DNA of 56,650 nt from Gammaproteobacteria bacterium. GTDB lineage: Bacteria; Pseudomonadota; Gammaproteobacteria; DSM-16500. Each line of letters begins with the position of its first letter. The stretch's first letter is position 1. The stretch is taken from positions 1 to 56,650 of the forward strand of contig JAJPJI010000022.1 in assembly GCA_021324305.1 (NCBI GenBank). The letters run 5' to 3'. Shown one piece after another: positions 1 to 10,800 of the stretch. A program made the position numbers and the translations under genes. The notes under the pieces are model-generated. The model was not told where the DNA came from. It did no database searches and saw nothing but the letters and a program-made list of their open reading frames with translations.

Positions 1-608
1 AAATTAACCAAAAAGTGAAATCCGCTTGCAATGACGACGAAGACATGAAAGATTTCGTGATACCCAAAGACTTTTGGAAAAGGATCCGGCCATTTAAAAC
101 CATATACCATCGCCCCCAATGTATACAAAATTCCACCCGTTACCAATAGCTGCAAGTTAGTCAAATCAAGTGCCGCTTTTATTTCAGGATAATAAAATAT
201 CCCTATCCAGCCCATAGCCACATACAGAAACGATCTGACCCACTTGGGTCCATGGGTCCAGATAACCGCCATAAACATTCCTATGAATGCAATGAGCCAA
301 AATGTAAATAAAAGATGTGATCCTGCTTGGCCTTTCAAGCTCAAGAGACATATGGGCGTTGCTGTGCCGGCAATTAATACATAGATAGCTGAATGATCGA
401 TGCGCCGCAGGATTAAGTAACTTTTTCTGCTCCACGTGTTGACATGATAAAACGCGCTCACACCGTACATTCCAACCAGGCTCAAACTGTAAATGACACT
501 GGCAAACAAAGCCTGTGTTCCGTTGCTGTAATAAATGAGAATTGAGCAGGCGCAGAGAGCAAGATAAAACGCCGCCTGATGGATGTACCCGCGTGCAAGT
601 GGTCTCAT
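1..608 (-). CDS. Hemolysin III / YqfA-family membrane protein (3' end cut by window)
   Basis: The reading frame starts at an ATG (608 on the minus strand) and stays open to the window edge, giving about 202 residues. The product is a very hydrophobic multi-span protein. Seen directly: an early SAFYHVNTW segment followed by LRRIDHSAIYVLIAGT, and near the end PKVFGYHEIFHVFV. These His-containing segments are the conserved metal-site signatures of the hemolysin III (HlyIII/PAQR-like) family, whose members have seven transmembrane helices and about 205-220 residues, so only a few residues are missing. The family sits in the inner membrane; its biochemical role in bacteria is poorly defined and the 'hemolysin' name is historical. 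No clear partner gene lies next to it; the exported amidase downstream is on the same strand about 100 bp away, with its own signal peptide. Confidence 0.88.
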   Translation of the reverse strand, partial: MRPLARGYIHQAAFYLALCACSILIYYSNGTQALFASVIYSLSLVGMYGVSAFYHVNTWSRKSYLILRRIDHSAIYVLIAGTATPICLLSLKGQAGSHLLFTFWLIAFIGMFMAVIWTHGPKWVRSFLYVAMGWIGIFYYPEIKAALDLTNLQLLVTGGILYTLGAMVYGFKWPDPFPKVFGYHEIFHVFVVIASGFHFLVN

Positions 609-712
609 AGTTAATGTCTTCCTGTGTTATTCTTTCAGGTTATGCATCATCCCGAAATGTTTTTATTAATTCAGGCTTGTCCTGAACGAATTTCCGATCG
701 TTTACAGGTTAT

Positions 713-2413
713 CTAATGTGATACCCCTGTTTTCTGGTTTTGATCGGAATCAATCATGTTTGAAATTGTATCGATAACAATCCTTCTGAACCTTTCAGGT
801 GAAAGCAAATCAGCCAGGTCTGATTTGGAGCCGGCGTTTTTCAAAACCTGGTCATATGTGGTTTTGCCAATCACTGAAATCAAATTATTAAATTGAGAAA
901 TTGATAACGATGTCATTTTCAAATCTGGTTCAGGCATCGCCGGTTCATGCCTTAAATGCGTTGCATTTTCATACGCAAATGCTATTTCTATCAATTTGCC
1001 TTCACTAAATTCCGGCCCTATCAAGTCGATACCGATAGGCATATTTTCATTATTGTACCCAACAATAAAATCAATCGCCGGTAGTCCTGCATTCGATGAT
1101 ACGGCTGCCTGCCACGTATTTATGGTGTTGCCGTTATAATTGCCGCTTGGTTGAGTACTGAGAGGAATCAACAGTGCATCCAGATGGTTGTTTTTCATCA
1201 TTGTTTGAACGTAATCCCTGTTTTTCCTGAGCATGGTCAATACATTCTTGTATTGCTGGCTTGATTTGGGAGGAATGGAATTCATGAATTTTAAGCACGA
1301 TTTAATGTCGCCAAAATTTCGAGTCCTGTCTGATTCGCAGATATCTTTAAAGCTTTTCCGCGTTGCCGGGAATGAACTCAGATAATAGTTGATGTCTTCA
1401 ATTTCACCAGCCTGATTATTTTTTCGGTTGTTATCGAATTGAGGCAGGTTCACATCAACAATCAGGGCACCATGCTGCTGCATGGTATGCAATGCCTGAT
1501 CAATCAGATTTTTCACATCCGTTGACATGGCTTTGAATGTATTCACTTTCCCAACCAGATGAACTACTCCGATGCGTTTGCCGTTTAAACCGTTCTTGTT
1601 CAAATACGTGATGTAATTTTGGGGCTTGTGTGGAACGAGAACATCCATCATGATCGCGAGATCTGTAGATGTACGTGCTATCGGGCCGGCAGTGCCATCC
1701 AGGTTGCCCATTGGGAAGATACCTTGTTGACTGATCAATCCTGCTGTTGGGCGTAACGCTATTAATCCGTTAAAGATAGCGGGAATTCTGACTGAACCGC
1801 TATTGTCTGTGCCGATTCCAATTTCCGCAAAATTGGCGCTAATGGCCGCTGCCGTGCCGCCGCTAGAGCCGCCTGGGTTTTTTGCAGTATTGTAAACATT
1901 GCCAATTCGTCCGCTGCGGCTGCTGAACCCAAACATACCCCATGCAAATTCATCCATCCCTCCCTTGCCAAGGATAATTGCACCAGCATTTCTGATGCGA
2001 GAGGTAAGATCTGCATCCTTGACAGGTTGATTGCCTAGTAATGCATATGAGCCAGCAGTTGTTGTTGTGTCGTAAGAGTCAATGTTGTCTTTCAGAATAA
2101 CGGGTATGCAATGTAATGGTCCGGCCAGTTTTCCTGATTGACGATAATCATCATCAATTTTTTGTGCATCCGACAGTACAGAAGGATTAACTTCGGTAAA
2201 AGCGTTAATTGGTGCCTGTTTGCTGGCACTCAAATTATATTTTTTAATCCTGTTCAGATAGGCATCAATAAGCTGAACGCAGGTTAATTGGTGTTGTCTG
2301 ATGGCATTATGAATTGATGTGATGGTTGTTTCTTCAATTGAAAAAGAGAAGGCTGCCTGGCTGCATACTGCAGCTAGAAAAACCAGCTTGTTTGAAATTT
2401 TTTTTATCGACAT
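713..2413 (-). CDS. Exported amidase (amidase signature family)
   Basis: A 566-residue protein with an N-terminal signal peptide (basic MSIKKISNK, then a hydrophobic stretch ending near AAFSFS), so it probably acts in the periplasm or outside. The amidase signature Ser-cisSer-Lys triad can be read: Lys108 in VILKDNID, the Ser pair at 183-184 in the GGSSGG loop, and the nucleophile Ser207 in GTDNSGSVRIPA. Family members hydrolyse amide bonds of varied substrates; some lack obvious specificity clues and this one is the same. GatA of the Glu-tRNA amidotransferase is unlikely because of the export signal and the missing gatB/gatC context. The gene is monocistronic as far as seen, with a 467-bp gap before the next gene, which is divergent. 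Confidence 0.9.
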   Translation of the reverse strand: MSIKKISNKLVFLAAVCSQAAFSFSIEETTITSIHNAIRQHQLTCVQLIDAYLNRIKKYNLSASKQAPINAFTEVNPSVLSDAQKIDDDYRQSGKLAGPLHCIPVILKDNIDSYDTTTTAGSYALLGNQPVKDADLTSRIRNAGAIILGKGGMDEFAWGMFGFSSRSGRIGNVYNTAKNPGGSSGGTAAAISANFAEIGIGTDNSGSVRIPAIFNGLIALRPTAGLISQQGIFPMGNLDGTAGPIARTSTDLAIMMDVLVPHKPQNYITYLNKNGLNGKRIGVVHLVGKVNTFKAMSTDVKNLIDQALHTMQQHGALIVDVNLPQFDNNRKNNQAGEIEDINYYLSSFPATRKSFKDICESDRTRNFGDIKSCLKFMNSIPPKSSQQYKNVLTMLRKNRDYVQTMMKNNHLDALLIPLSTQPSGNYNGNTINTWQAAVSSNAGLPAIDFIVGYNNENMPIGIDLIGPEFSEGKLIEIAFAYENATHLRHEPAMPEPDLKMTSLSISQFNNLISVIGKTTYDQVLKNAGSKSDLADLLSPERFRRIVIDTISNMIDSDQNQKTGVSH

Positions 2414-2880
2414 GATGTGTTTTGTCCACTGTTCATTTTAATGTCTGCCAGATATTCCTGCCGCTGTCATGCAGAGTGATGTGATGATATTTAAATGTGA
2501 CCCGCATTCAAGTCGCATCGTTCTGTATGACTGGTAACTTCCTCTTGGTTGTGTCTGGCAAATGAACGAATTTGCAAATTAGATAATATCTGATTGAGAC
2601 ACAAATTTCACGTAAAGAAGTTTAAAAAGACCAATATTTTCAAGATCATAATTATATATCCAATGACATGCTTGATTTTAATGAGCAATATTTAGGGCTT
2701 TTATGAAAGCCTGATAGACCGGCAAACGAGCGTACCCATTAATTTTGTTAACAATCATATTCTTAGCGCGCGCTATACGTCTGGTTTTTTGCTACACCAA
2801 TGTTTCCGTTCCTGGTCGTATATACTGAATATATTACTGACAAATGAATCAATAATATAAATGACAAGACGGGGGCAATT
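2414..2880. other. Intergenic region between divergent amidase and giant SecA-like locus
   Basis: No open frame of interest on either strand. It must carry the promoters for both flanking genes. A TATACT hexamer at 2821-2826 lies about 55 bp before the GTG start at 2881, but no paired TTAA half-sites stand at the 11/15 bp distances seen at the five putative effector promoters elsewhere in the window. Confidence 0.5.
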
Positions 2881-5800
2881 GTGACAGATTCTCATCGAGA
2901 AATTGCCGAATCACAAATCGAATTGAATGATTTGAAAATTTTTTCCTCGGTTGATCATAATGGTCAGGAAATCAGGAGTGAAGGTAAATCAATCACGGAA
3001 TTTCTGGAATCAATCTATAATGCCCAACCCGATACTGTCGTTCAACTGGTCCTGAACGTGGATAATGATAATAAATTGCAGCTGGAGAAGTTGCTTCATT
3101 ATCTTTTTCAGAAACAATATCCCTGCAGGATTAAAGTCATGGGTGAAGGCTGTGAAGAGTATAATCACCATTTTGAACGGCTTTTCTCACGAAACCAGCA
3201 ACGAAAACTCATTGCCAAAGGTATCAAATTCGATACCGTTCCTTCACAGACTGTCGATCCCGCCCGTGTCAGACGCGCCAAAGTCAATCTGGTGAATGGT
3301 GCGAAGGTTACCACCAAACTGCAGCAGCAACAACAACAGCAGCAACAACAGCAGCAACAGCAACAGCAGCAACAGCAGTTTATGCGCAAGCGTGCGCAAA
3401 TGTTGGAAAATTATAAACCTGCCGCTAAGGTTGTTATCTCTGATGGGTCAGATCAAGCCCCATTGGGAGAGTTGATTACCAGAGAGAATATCGACGCAAA
3501 GCTTGGTAGTTTTGCGGGGCAATTAAAGATTGAAAGCAGTCAACTGGCGAAAATCTGGTACGGCCTTGTCGGTCATATGGAAGTCCCATCAGAACGTTTC
3601 AAACGCAAAATCACACACGTGGAAAAATCCGCCATGGAAGAAATTCTGCGTCACTATCCGGATTTTTCTTATGGGTTAATGTTTGATAATTTGCCGCCAG
3701 GATTTTACCTGCAAAAACAAAAGATAGAAAATCAGCCCGGCCAACTGATACTGAGATATGATGCCCGGCTGGTTGCTCAGCATAAGCAGAAAATCAATCC
3801 GCTGACGCTTATTGTGGACTCCAGGGAAACAACGCCCCCATCCGGCAAGGATTTGTTGCTGCACCTGCTTGACAGCAAGGCTGACAGAGAAGATTTTCTG
3901 AAAGCTTTGAATGGTGATGTTAGTGCATTGTCTGAAAAAATTCCGCATGGCAAGGATGTGGCCGAACGGTTTGACCGCCTGATGAACCAGGCAACACCGG
4001 CAGAAGCAAAAAAAGAAATTTTAATCGGATTGATCGTTGCGCTCGGTGAAGGTAAACCAGAATTAAGAGATAAACTTACCGACTACCTGAACCGGTATCC
4101 TGAACTGAATGCTTCACATCTGACTGGTATTGGAACCCTGCTTGCGCAGGGCGGCCTTGATGGCGTCGCCATATTTTTTGCCCGCATGGAAGAATTGAAA
4201 GAAAAAAATCTCTATCAAGAATTCAGGAAAATCTTTCTCGATAATACCCGCGATTTTACGTCATTTACCTCGCCTGAAGGGTTAAAAAACCTTGATGATT
4301 TGATGAAAATGAATGCTGCAGAGAGAAACTGGTGGGTATCCATGGTGCGTCAGCATCATGCGTCTGGTGCAAGAACCGATTTCAATGATTTGTTTGGTGC
4401 ATTTCGGTATTTCATTGATGAAATCAAAGATGTAGCCAACATGAGTACACTGCCGTCAGTCTGTCCGTTTGATGGCATTAAAAACATGAAGTTGGCTATG
4501 AATAGGGCATTATTCATTTTGAATAACGCCATTGACAAGGAAGAACAGGTTCTGAATCTTGATAGACTGGATTTCAGCCAGGATGGAGCCTATTACGCCA
4601 GTAGGTATCAGAAATACAAGCTGGTCACATCAGACATGCGACTGAGTCCTGCGCGTCAGCATATAAGTGCAAGTTTTCCCAAAACACTGAATTTGTATGG
4701 AAGCCCGCCCAGTGATATTGCGGGTGTCATGTTCAGCACCCAAAGCAATCCGCCGCATAACAGTAAAAAATTTAGTTCAACATTTGAACTGGTCTCACCA
4801 GGTGATCCTGAATGGGGTCATTTATATGATGATGCCAGATTACATGATAAGGGTTCTCCCATACAGGCAATATACAAGGGGGTTCTAAACGGTCAGGCAT
4901 ATTTTGTCGTAATGCATTTGCAAGCTGAGAATAACGCCAAAGTAGGGAAAATGATGGGTGTCGCTGCCACCATGATGCAGCTCACCACTTATCCATATTC
5001 AGGAAAGAGCGATTATTTTGTTCCGGGTGCCATGAAGAAACAGGATGTGTTGACAGACACGAGCGTGCTGGATGTTGCGCAAATTCGTTCTGCATATGCA
5101 AAACTAAAAAAACAAAACGAGCTGATTTCCGGTTATGAAACGCCAAGGGATGAAAGATTTCAGTTTCTTAAGCTGCCCGTGGATGTGTCCTATGCTGAAG
5201 CGTTGAAACAGTTCTATAGGGTTATCGGTTTACAGAAATATGCCTATCCTCTGGATGTATACAAGAACTTGATTAAGCAGCTGAATGAAAGGACTTTCGC
5301 TGAGAAGCCTGAAGATAATGAGTATATCAAGATCAATCTTCTGCAAGTCATGTTGATGGCGACGACAGGCCCAAGAGCGTTAGAAAAAATGGTCAATCCG
5401 GAAGAGGATTTTAGATCGTTGATGGATGCATTTGCGGCTTCTCAAATGAATATGCGAACGACTGTGGTGAACTTCAATCAGGAAATGAATCAATGTTCTA
5501 TTGATGCCATGCCCACATTCAGGGATTTGATCAGTCTGATGAAGGTTTCAGATACAAATACCTATAAGACCATTTTTGGTTTGGTGAAAATATACGGCGA
5601 CGCCGGTTATGCAATACTTGATATGCACGCGGACAGGCTTAAACAGGCAGGGAAAGGGAACAAGTTAGTTGATATCAAGCCTTTGGATTTAAATAATTTC
5701 AGCTACATGGCGAAAGAAATACAGTCAGACATTAACCGCATTTTGAAATTCGACAAAGATCCGGCATTGAGAAATGAATTTATCAAAATGCTGGGGGTGG

Positions 5801-7845
5801 TGGACTTAAGAGCCTTTGATCTCAATGACAAGAATCAATTGCTATCGTTAAAGGAGAAAATTGCAGGGTTGCCAGAAGCAGGCGATATAAGTGCCATTGT
5901 CGATGACTCGGTAGTTGAGGAAATCAATACCAATGCCTTGGCCACGCATATTGCGAAACTTGACAGGAATGTGGCGATGCTGTTGTTGAGCACATTAAGC
6001 GATATTGATATTGCTGGTTCATCCAGGCTGCCTGCGCTGGATGATATATTTGAAATCGTCAAGGCAATTGCCGAAAAGGAAAAGGACATTCTGAAACAGG
6101 ATGCCGGCAAGCAGAAAGAACAGATTCGGGAATTGGTCCAGGAGAAGCTGCCTCAGACAAAAATTGGCAAAGAACCTGTGGAGCCCTCACTGGAAAATAC
6201 AGTCAGCCTGATCAAGGGATACATTCAGGAATCCGGGTTTATCCAGAAGCTGGAAGATTTTTATCAGGATTTTAATAAAAATCGAAGTGAAATTGAAAGC
6301 ATTCTGATTTTCGGTGAACTAATCATTAAAAAGCTTGATGAGCTTGATGTCAGTCTTAAAAAATTTTCCGAGGTAATGTCTCAATCTGGAACTGATGCTG
6401 ACACGCTTCTGAAATCCATTCGCCATCTGGATGAATCATTCGAGAGCCTGCTGAAGCTGGCAGGACGCCTTGATGACAAAGAACAAGTCAATAAGGCAGT
6501 TGGTGGATTGATCGGGGCGACAAATGAAAATGATATCAGTAAATTCATAAGCGATCCAACCATATGGCATTTAATTCATGACAAACTGGTCAATAAATTT
6601 GAAAATGAAATTACAATGTCATTGCGGCTTTTAAGGCTCAAGGATGACTCCCTGTTGCAACAAATGCAAAAATATCTGGGTAAATTGCCGTTAAAACCTA
6701 CTGCGGAAGAACTGGATGGTTACAATAAGCGATTTGTGCATGCAAAAAAATTCTGTGATTTGCTGATCAGGGAAAAACGGCGTAATGAAGATGGTTTTCG
6801 TCAGGTGGTCGCTTTGTATGAAGCCAACCAGAATCTGTTTGCTCTTGAAATGCATAACAGGCTATGGGAAATTCTCGGTTCTCACAACAGTATTCCGCTG
6901 GCAGTCCTTGTAAAGAATGCATATGATATTATTCTGAAAAATAATAACAACGCTAATCTGGAACGAGTATTCACAGGCCTTGAGACCCTTGTCAAAGCAC
7001 AGAAAAGCTTGTCACGTGAGCATTTCATGCGGCTGATGGATATTTCCCTGCAGCATAATTTGACGAAAGAATCGCCATTTCCTCTTGCTCAATTTATCAC
7101 TGTGCAAACACTAGACCGCACAAATAGCAGTATCTCAAGAGAACAGTGCGTTGAGTTATTTGAAAACCTGACAGCATTGCTGGGAAACAAGTCTCTGTCT
7201 AGCGAGATATTTACGCAGATTCTGGACGAGGTTCCGAATATCATGCGTGAATGTTCAGACAACATTCCATCTGTCATCACCTTCAGCAATCTCTTGCTGG
7301 TGAAATGCCGTGAAGGCGATGAATCGGCTAAAAAATCTCTGGATATTATAAATACAATTTCTAAAAACAAAGAGAATCATAAGCAATTAGAGCTCATTGT
7401 TAAGATTCTTGTCAGTGCAATGCAGGCAGGTGATGTCAGCAAGGTGACAGCAGTGCAGATTGAGAGTGTCATGTCTATCCTGATTGCCCGTATTAGCGAT
7501 GCGTCATTTATCCAGAAAATTGCTTCTCTCTATCAGTTTTCACCAGCGCCTGGTATAGCAAGTCTCGATGTGGAACTGAAAAAGTCGGATCAGGAAATTG
7601 ACCAGTTCATCAGCCGCGTTGACAAGGACCCGAGCGGTAAACGTACCGAGTCAGTTTTAAAGGATCAATTCTCTCTCTCTCACGTGTCAAGCCGGTTCTT
7701 AAAGACATCCAGAACATGTTCAAGGGATCTCAACTGTCAGAGCAGCAGCAATTTGAGCTGGCCAGCAAACTTGTTTATATCAATGATATCGGCTGTCAAT
7801 ATCCTATTGAGCCAGTGCCGGGAAAAGGCGGCGCCAAACCATTGA
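2881..7845 (+). CDS. N-terminal part of giant SecA-like protein, with polyQ tract (frame-disrupted)
   Basis: A 1654-codon frame starting at GTG, preceded by a GGGGGC Shine-Dalgarno-like run. No signal peptide and no domain that I recognise; it is mostly helical and charged, with a run of 19 glutamines at residues 148-166. Its last 55 or so codons (from the TC repeat at 7670 on) look out of frame: they are Ser/Arg/Cys-rich and unlike the rest, whereas the other forward frame (open from 7641) continues smoothly as SRVKPVLKDIQNMFKGSQ into the next gene. So this is most likely the N-terminal half of one protein of about 3163 residues that also includes the SecA-like motor. A separate, shorter product in this strain is the alternative. 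Size and lack of an export signal fit a Dot/Icm effector; that part is inference. Confidence 0.75.
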   Translation: MTDSHREIAESQIELNDLKIFSSVDHNGQEIRSEGKSITEFLESIYNAQPDTVVQLVLNVDNDNKLQLEKLLHYLFQKQYPCRIKVMGEGCEEYNHHFERLFSRNQQRKLIAKGIKFDTVPSQTVDPARVRRAKVNLVNGAKVTTKLQQQQQQQQQQQQQQQQQQQFMRKRAQMLENYKPAAKVVISDGSDQAPLGELITRENIDAKLGSFAGQLKIESSQLAKIWYGLVGHMEVPSERFKRKITHVEKSAMEEILRHYPDFSYGLMFDNLPPGFYLQKQKIENQPGQLILRYDARLVAQHKQKINPLTLIVDSRETTPPSGKDLLLHLLDSKADREDFLKALNGDVSALSEKIPHGKDVAERFDRLMNQATPAEAKKEILIGLIVALGEGKPELRDKLTDYLNRYPELNASHLTGIGTLLAQGGLDGVAIFFARMEELKEKNLYQEFRKIFLDNTRDFTSFTSPEGLKNLDDLMKMNAAERNWWVSMVRQHHASGARTDFNDLFGAFRYFIDEIKDVANMSTLPSVCPFDGIKNMKLAMNRALFILNNAIDKEEQVLNLDRLDFSQDGAYYASRYQKYKLVTSDMRLSPARQHISASFPKTLNLYGSPPSDIAGVMFSTQSNPPHNSKKFSSTFELVSPGDPEWGHLYDDARLHDKGSPIQAIYKGVLNGQAYFVVMHLQAENNAKVGKMMGVAATMMQLTTYPYSGKSDYFVPGAMKKQDVLTDTSVLDVAQIRSAYAKLKKQNELISGYETPRDERFQFLKLPVDVSYAEALKQFYRVIGLQKYAYPLDVYKNLIKQLNERTFAEKPEDNEYIKINLLQVMLMATTGPRALEKMVNPEEDFRSLMDAFAASQMNMRTTVVNFNQEMNQCSIDAMPTFRDLISLMKVSDTNTYKTIFGLVKIYGDAGYAILDMHADRLKQAGKGNKLVDIKPLDLNNFSYMAKEIQSDINRILKFDKDPALRNEFIKMLGVVDLRAFDLNDKNQLLSLKEKIAGLPEAGDISAIVDDSVVEEINTNALATHIAKLDRNVAMLLLSTLSDIDIAGSSRLPALDDIFEIVKAIAEKEKDILKQDAGKQKEQIRELVQEKLPQTKIGKEPVEPSLENTVSLIKGYIQESGFIQKLEDFYQDFNKNRSEIESILIFGELIIKKLDELDVSLKKFSEVMSQSGTDADTLLKSIRHLDESFESLLKLAGRLDDKEQVNKAVGGLIGATNENDISKFISDPTIWHLIHDKLVNKFENEITMSLRLLRLKDDSLLQQMQKYLGKLPLKPTAEELDGYNKRFVHAKKFCDLLIREKRRNEDGFRQVVALYEANQNLFALEMHNRLWEILGSHNSIPLAVLVKNAYDIILKNNNNANLERVFTGLETLVKAQKSLSREHFMRLMDISLQHNLTKESPFPLAQFITVQTLDRTNSSISREQCVELFENLTALLGNKSLSSEIFTQILDEVPNIMRECSDNIPSVITFSNLLLVKCREGDESAKKSLDIINTISKNKENHKQLELIVKILVSAMQAGDVSKVTAVQIESVMSILIARISDASFIQKIASLYQFSPAPGIASLDVELKKSDQEIDQFISRVDKDPSGKRTESVLKDQFSLSHVSSRFLKTSRTCSRDLNCQSSSNLSWPANLFISMISAVNILLSQCREKAAPNH
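3322..3378 (+). repeat. Polyglutamine-coding CAG/CAA tract (19 codons)
   Basis: Nineteen consecutive Gln codons, an irregular mix of CAG and CAA, in frame inside the giant gene (residues 148-166). Mixed codons are less prone to slippage than a pure repeat, which hints that the glutamine run is kept at protein level. The run is flanked by basic, Ala/Val-rich sequence and may be a flexible or self-associating linker. Confidence 0.97.
7670..7681 (+). repeat. (TC)6 dinucleotide repeat at the frame junction of the giant gene
   Basis: Six TC units lie inside the only interval where both relevant frames are open (7641-7845). Removing one 2-bp unit puts the upstream frame (2881) into the downstream SecA-like frame exactly. 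This is the classic layout of a slipped-strand contingency repeat, but an indel error in the assembly or a fixed frameshift gives the same picture. Confidence 0.9.
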
Positions 7846-10800
7846 TCGACTTCACCCGATCTGAATTGCGTGAATTGGCAAGGCTTCTTACGGTGGAAGT
7901 CCGTGGTCAAGATGAGCGTAAACGGGAAATCGCCCAATTGCAGCTGCTGGCAGTGATGCGGGAGGTAATGTATCGTGCTGAAAAGGATGCGCCATTTCCC
8001 TATTCCACACAAATATTATCGGTGCTCATTTCACTGCAGTATCCTGACAATCTGATCATGCAAATCAATACCGGCGAGGGCAAGGGCATCACGACCGCAT
8101 TACTCGCGGCCATGCAGCATGCACTGGGTCAGACAGTGGATGTCTGCACGGCAAACAAGGACCTGGCTGAACGTGATTACGAAGAGCACTTGCCCTTCTT
8201 TCAAATGCTGGGTATTGAGACATCCATCGTGAGAGCGGAGTCGGAACCGGGAACATACAAGGTGGGTGGTATTAACTACTCTACTGTGTCGGATATGTCA
8301 TTATACCGTTCCAGAGCAAAGCTGGAGGGTGAAAAACTCCGAGCGGGTGACGGAGGCAAGGTCCCGGTAAGCCTGATTCTTGACGAATCCGATTATGCGC
8401 TTCTGGATGACAAAACGTTATTTAATTATGCAACAAGCCCGGAATCAGGCAGTAATCCCTTTGAAAATACCTATGCCTGGATATATCCACTCATTAATGA
8501 ATTCATTGACAGTCATCAATTTGGCAATATTGATGCTAAAACAGGTGAAGTTTTGACAGAGGAGCAGGATGTGATTGCATTGAAGAAATTTCTCCATGAA
8601 AAAGTTACATCCAGCAAGCATAAACTGCAATTAAAAGACATTTCAGACAGGAAGCTGGATAAATGGATTAATGCTGCCTGCAGCGCCAAACAGCTTAAGG
8701 AAGGTACGGATTTCACCGTGCAAAAAATCAGGCGCAAAATCGGTGATGATGACATCGATATGGAAGCGGCAATACCATTGATTGACAATATTCCCCAGCC
8801 TGGTTCCTCATACAGTAACGGTGTGCATCAGTTTTTGCATGCGCGCCTTCAGGCGGAAAAAAAGACCAGTCAATTTCCTATTGATGCGGAAATGCTGTTT
8901 GTGGCATCAGAATCTGCAAAAAATTTCGTGGATTATTACAACCGAAAAGGTGGAAGAATCGTCGGGATATCAGGCACTGTCGGTACACTCGTTGAGCTGA
9001 AAGAACAAAAAAGCAAGTTCGGGCTGCATGCCGTCAGTATTCCACCACATAACTCCAATCAGCGCCAGTATGAGCCTCTACAAGTCAAGAAAACCAGTGA
9101 AGCCCATGTTCAGGCAATCAGTGACGCAGTGAATAGCGCCGCAAGTCAAGATGGTGATCGTCCTCCCATTTTGATGATTTGTGAAAATGCCAGTGAAGCC
9201 CATCAGTTACTGGAACAATTAAAAGCCAGGCAATTTGGAGGAAAACAAATTGAATTCCAGCTGGTTACCGGCAATGAAACAGAAGCAAAGCGTGAAGAAA
9301 TGATCAGGAAAGCAGGCGGTAAAAATGTGATTACGATATCAACTTCACTAATGGGGAGGGGTACCAATATCAAGCCGCCAAAAGATACCGGGCTTCATGT
9401 TATCCAGACTTATCTTGACACCAGCCGTACCACACAGCAAATCATAGGCCGCAGCGCGCGTAACGGAATGATTGGTAAATATTCAGCCATATATGACCGC
9501 AATAATATCGTTCACCGCTACAATGAAGATCTGGGCAAGCTGAATCCGAAAGAGCGCGAAGACCGGGTAAAGGCGATCCAAAAACGCATAGGAGAAGAAG
9601 CGGCTGTCGAGCGCTATTATGTCCAGGAAATGGATGGTATTAAAAATGTCCTGATGAAGCAATATGGTAAATGGAATAAATTGCTGCTCTCGTTGGGAAT
9701 TGATGATCCTGCGCTTGCAAAATCATTGCTTGCCAAACGTGAAGAATTGATAACTGAAATCGAGGAACGATGGAACAAGATCCTGAATGCTTCGGATCCG
9801 AATAATCAATATAGCAATCCCTATATCAGGCGCGGGCCTGACGGGCGCCTGGATCACACGGCGCTTGATGAGTGCCTGAAAAAATTTGAAGCCGAAATGC
9901 AGATCATGTGGGAAGAGTATCGCAAGGGGTTACAAGCGCGAATTCCGGAACAATTGCGCGAGAACAAATTCAACAAGGCGCGCATTGAGTTCCTGGAAAA
10001 AGCTGATATTGGTAATGAGCTTAAAGCCAGAAAATTGATGCATCACACCGAGAAGCGCGCACAGCGGAAAAAAACAAAAATGGCAGTGCGTAACCTGGAT
10101 TATGCACTGGACCCAGATCGCGCGTATCTGGAATATTCACGTCCTGTCAATGATGAAAAGTATAGTGATACGCAGCAGAAGCAATACGCTGTAAGGTCCT
10201 GTTATTATCAATTAAAACTCATTATAACCAATTTATTGAATATAACCCAGGGTAACAAGGTCACGTTTGCATTTGTGAGTGATGACAAATTAACAGAAGA
10301 TGTCTTGGCAAAAAATATCGAATTTGCCATTCTGTTGGCGAATAAATATGCCTCAGATACAACGCTATCGTCTTCTGATAAATCCCGGCTTTATCCAGTC
10401 CTCGCCAGTCTTGATTCTGTGGTGGAAATGGCGCAAAAAATTCCAGGCGTGACAGCCAGGAATATTGCTGAATATCAACAAACACGAAAACAGTTCCTTG
10501 ACCAATCACGAAAAGCGGTTGTCAGCGAGCTGCTTGCGTCCTTGGCCTGGACACAAAAGAAAAACGCCGAATATTATCTGGAACGCGGCAAGGTCCGCAA
10601 TGCTGCTGGAGAAGTATACCGTGCGGCGCACACTTATTTAAATGCCGCGTCGGATTCTGAAGAACAGTTTAATACATTGGTGAAAGTCCTCATGCAGTAC
10701 AATGGTAAATTGGACAACACATTTACCTTGTCTATGGGGCATATATCTGTAAGATCAGTCATTGATACGGCCATTTCACGCCTGGGAGAAATCCAGACCA

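Noticed and set aside
3165..3389. Minus-strand frame with a long cysteine run
   Set aside because: It is only the antisense of the glutamine codon tract; no ribosome site, and the giant gene on the plus strand explains the interval.
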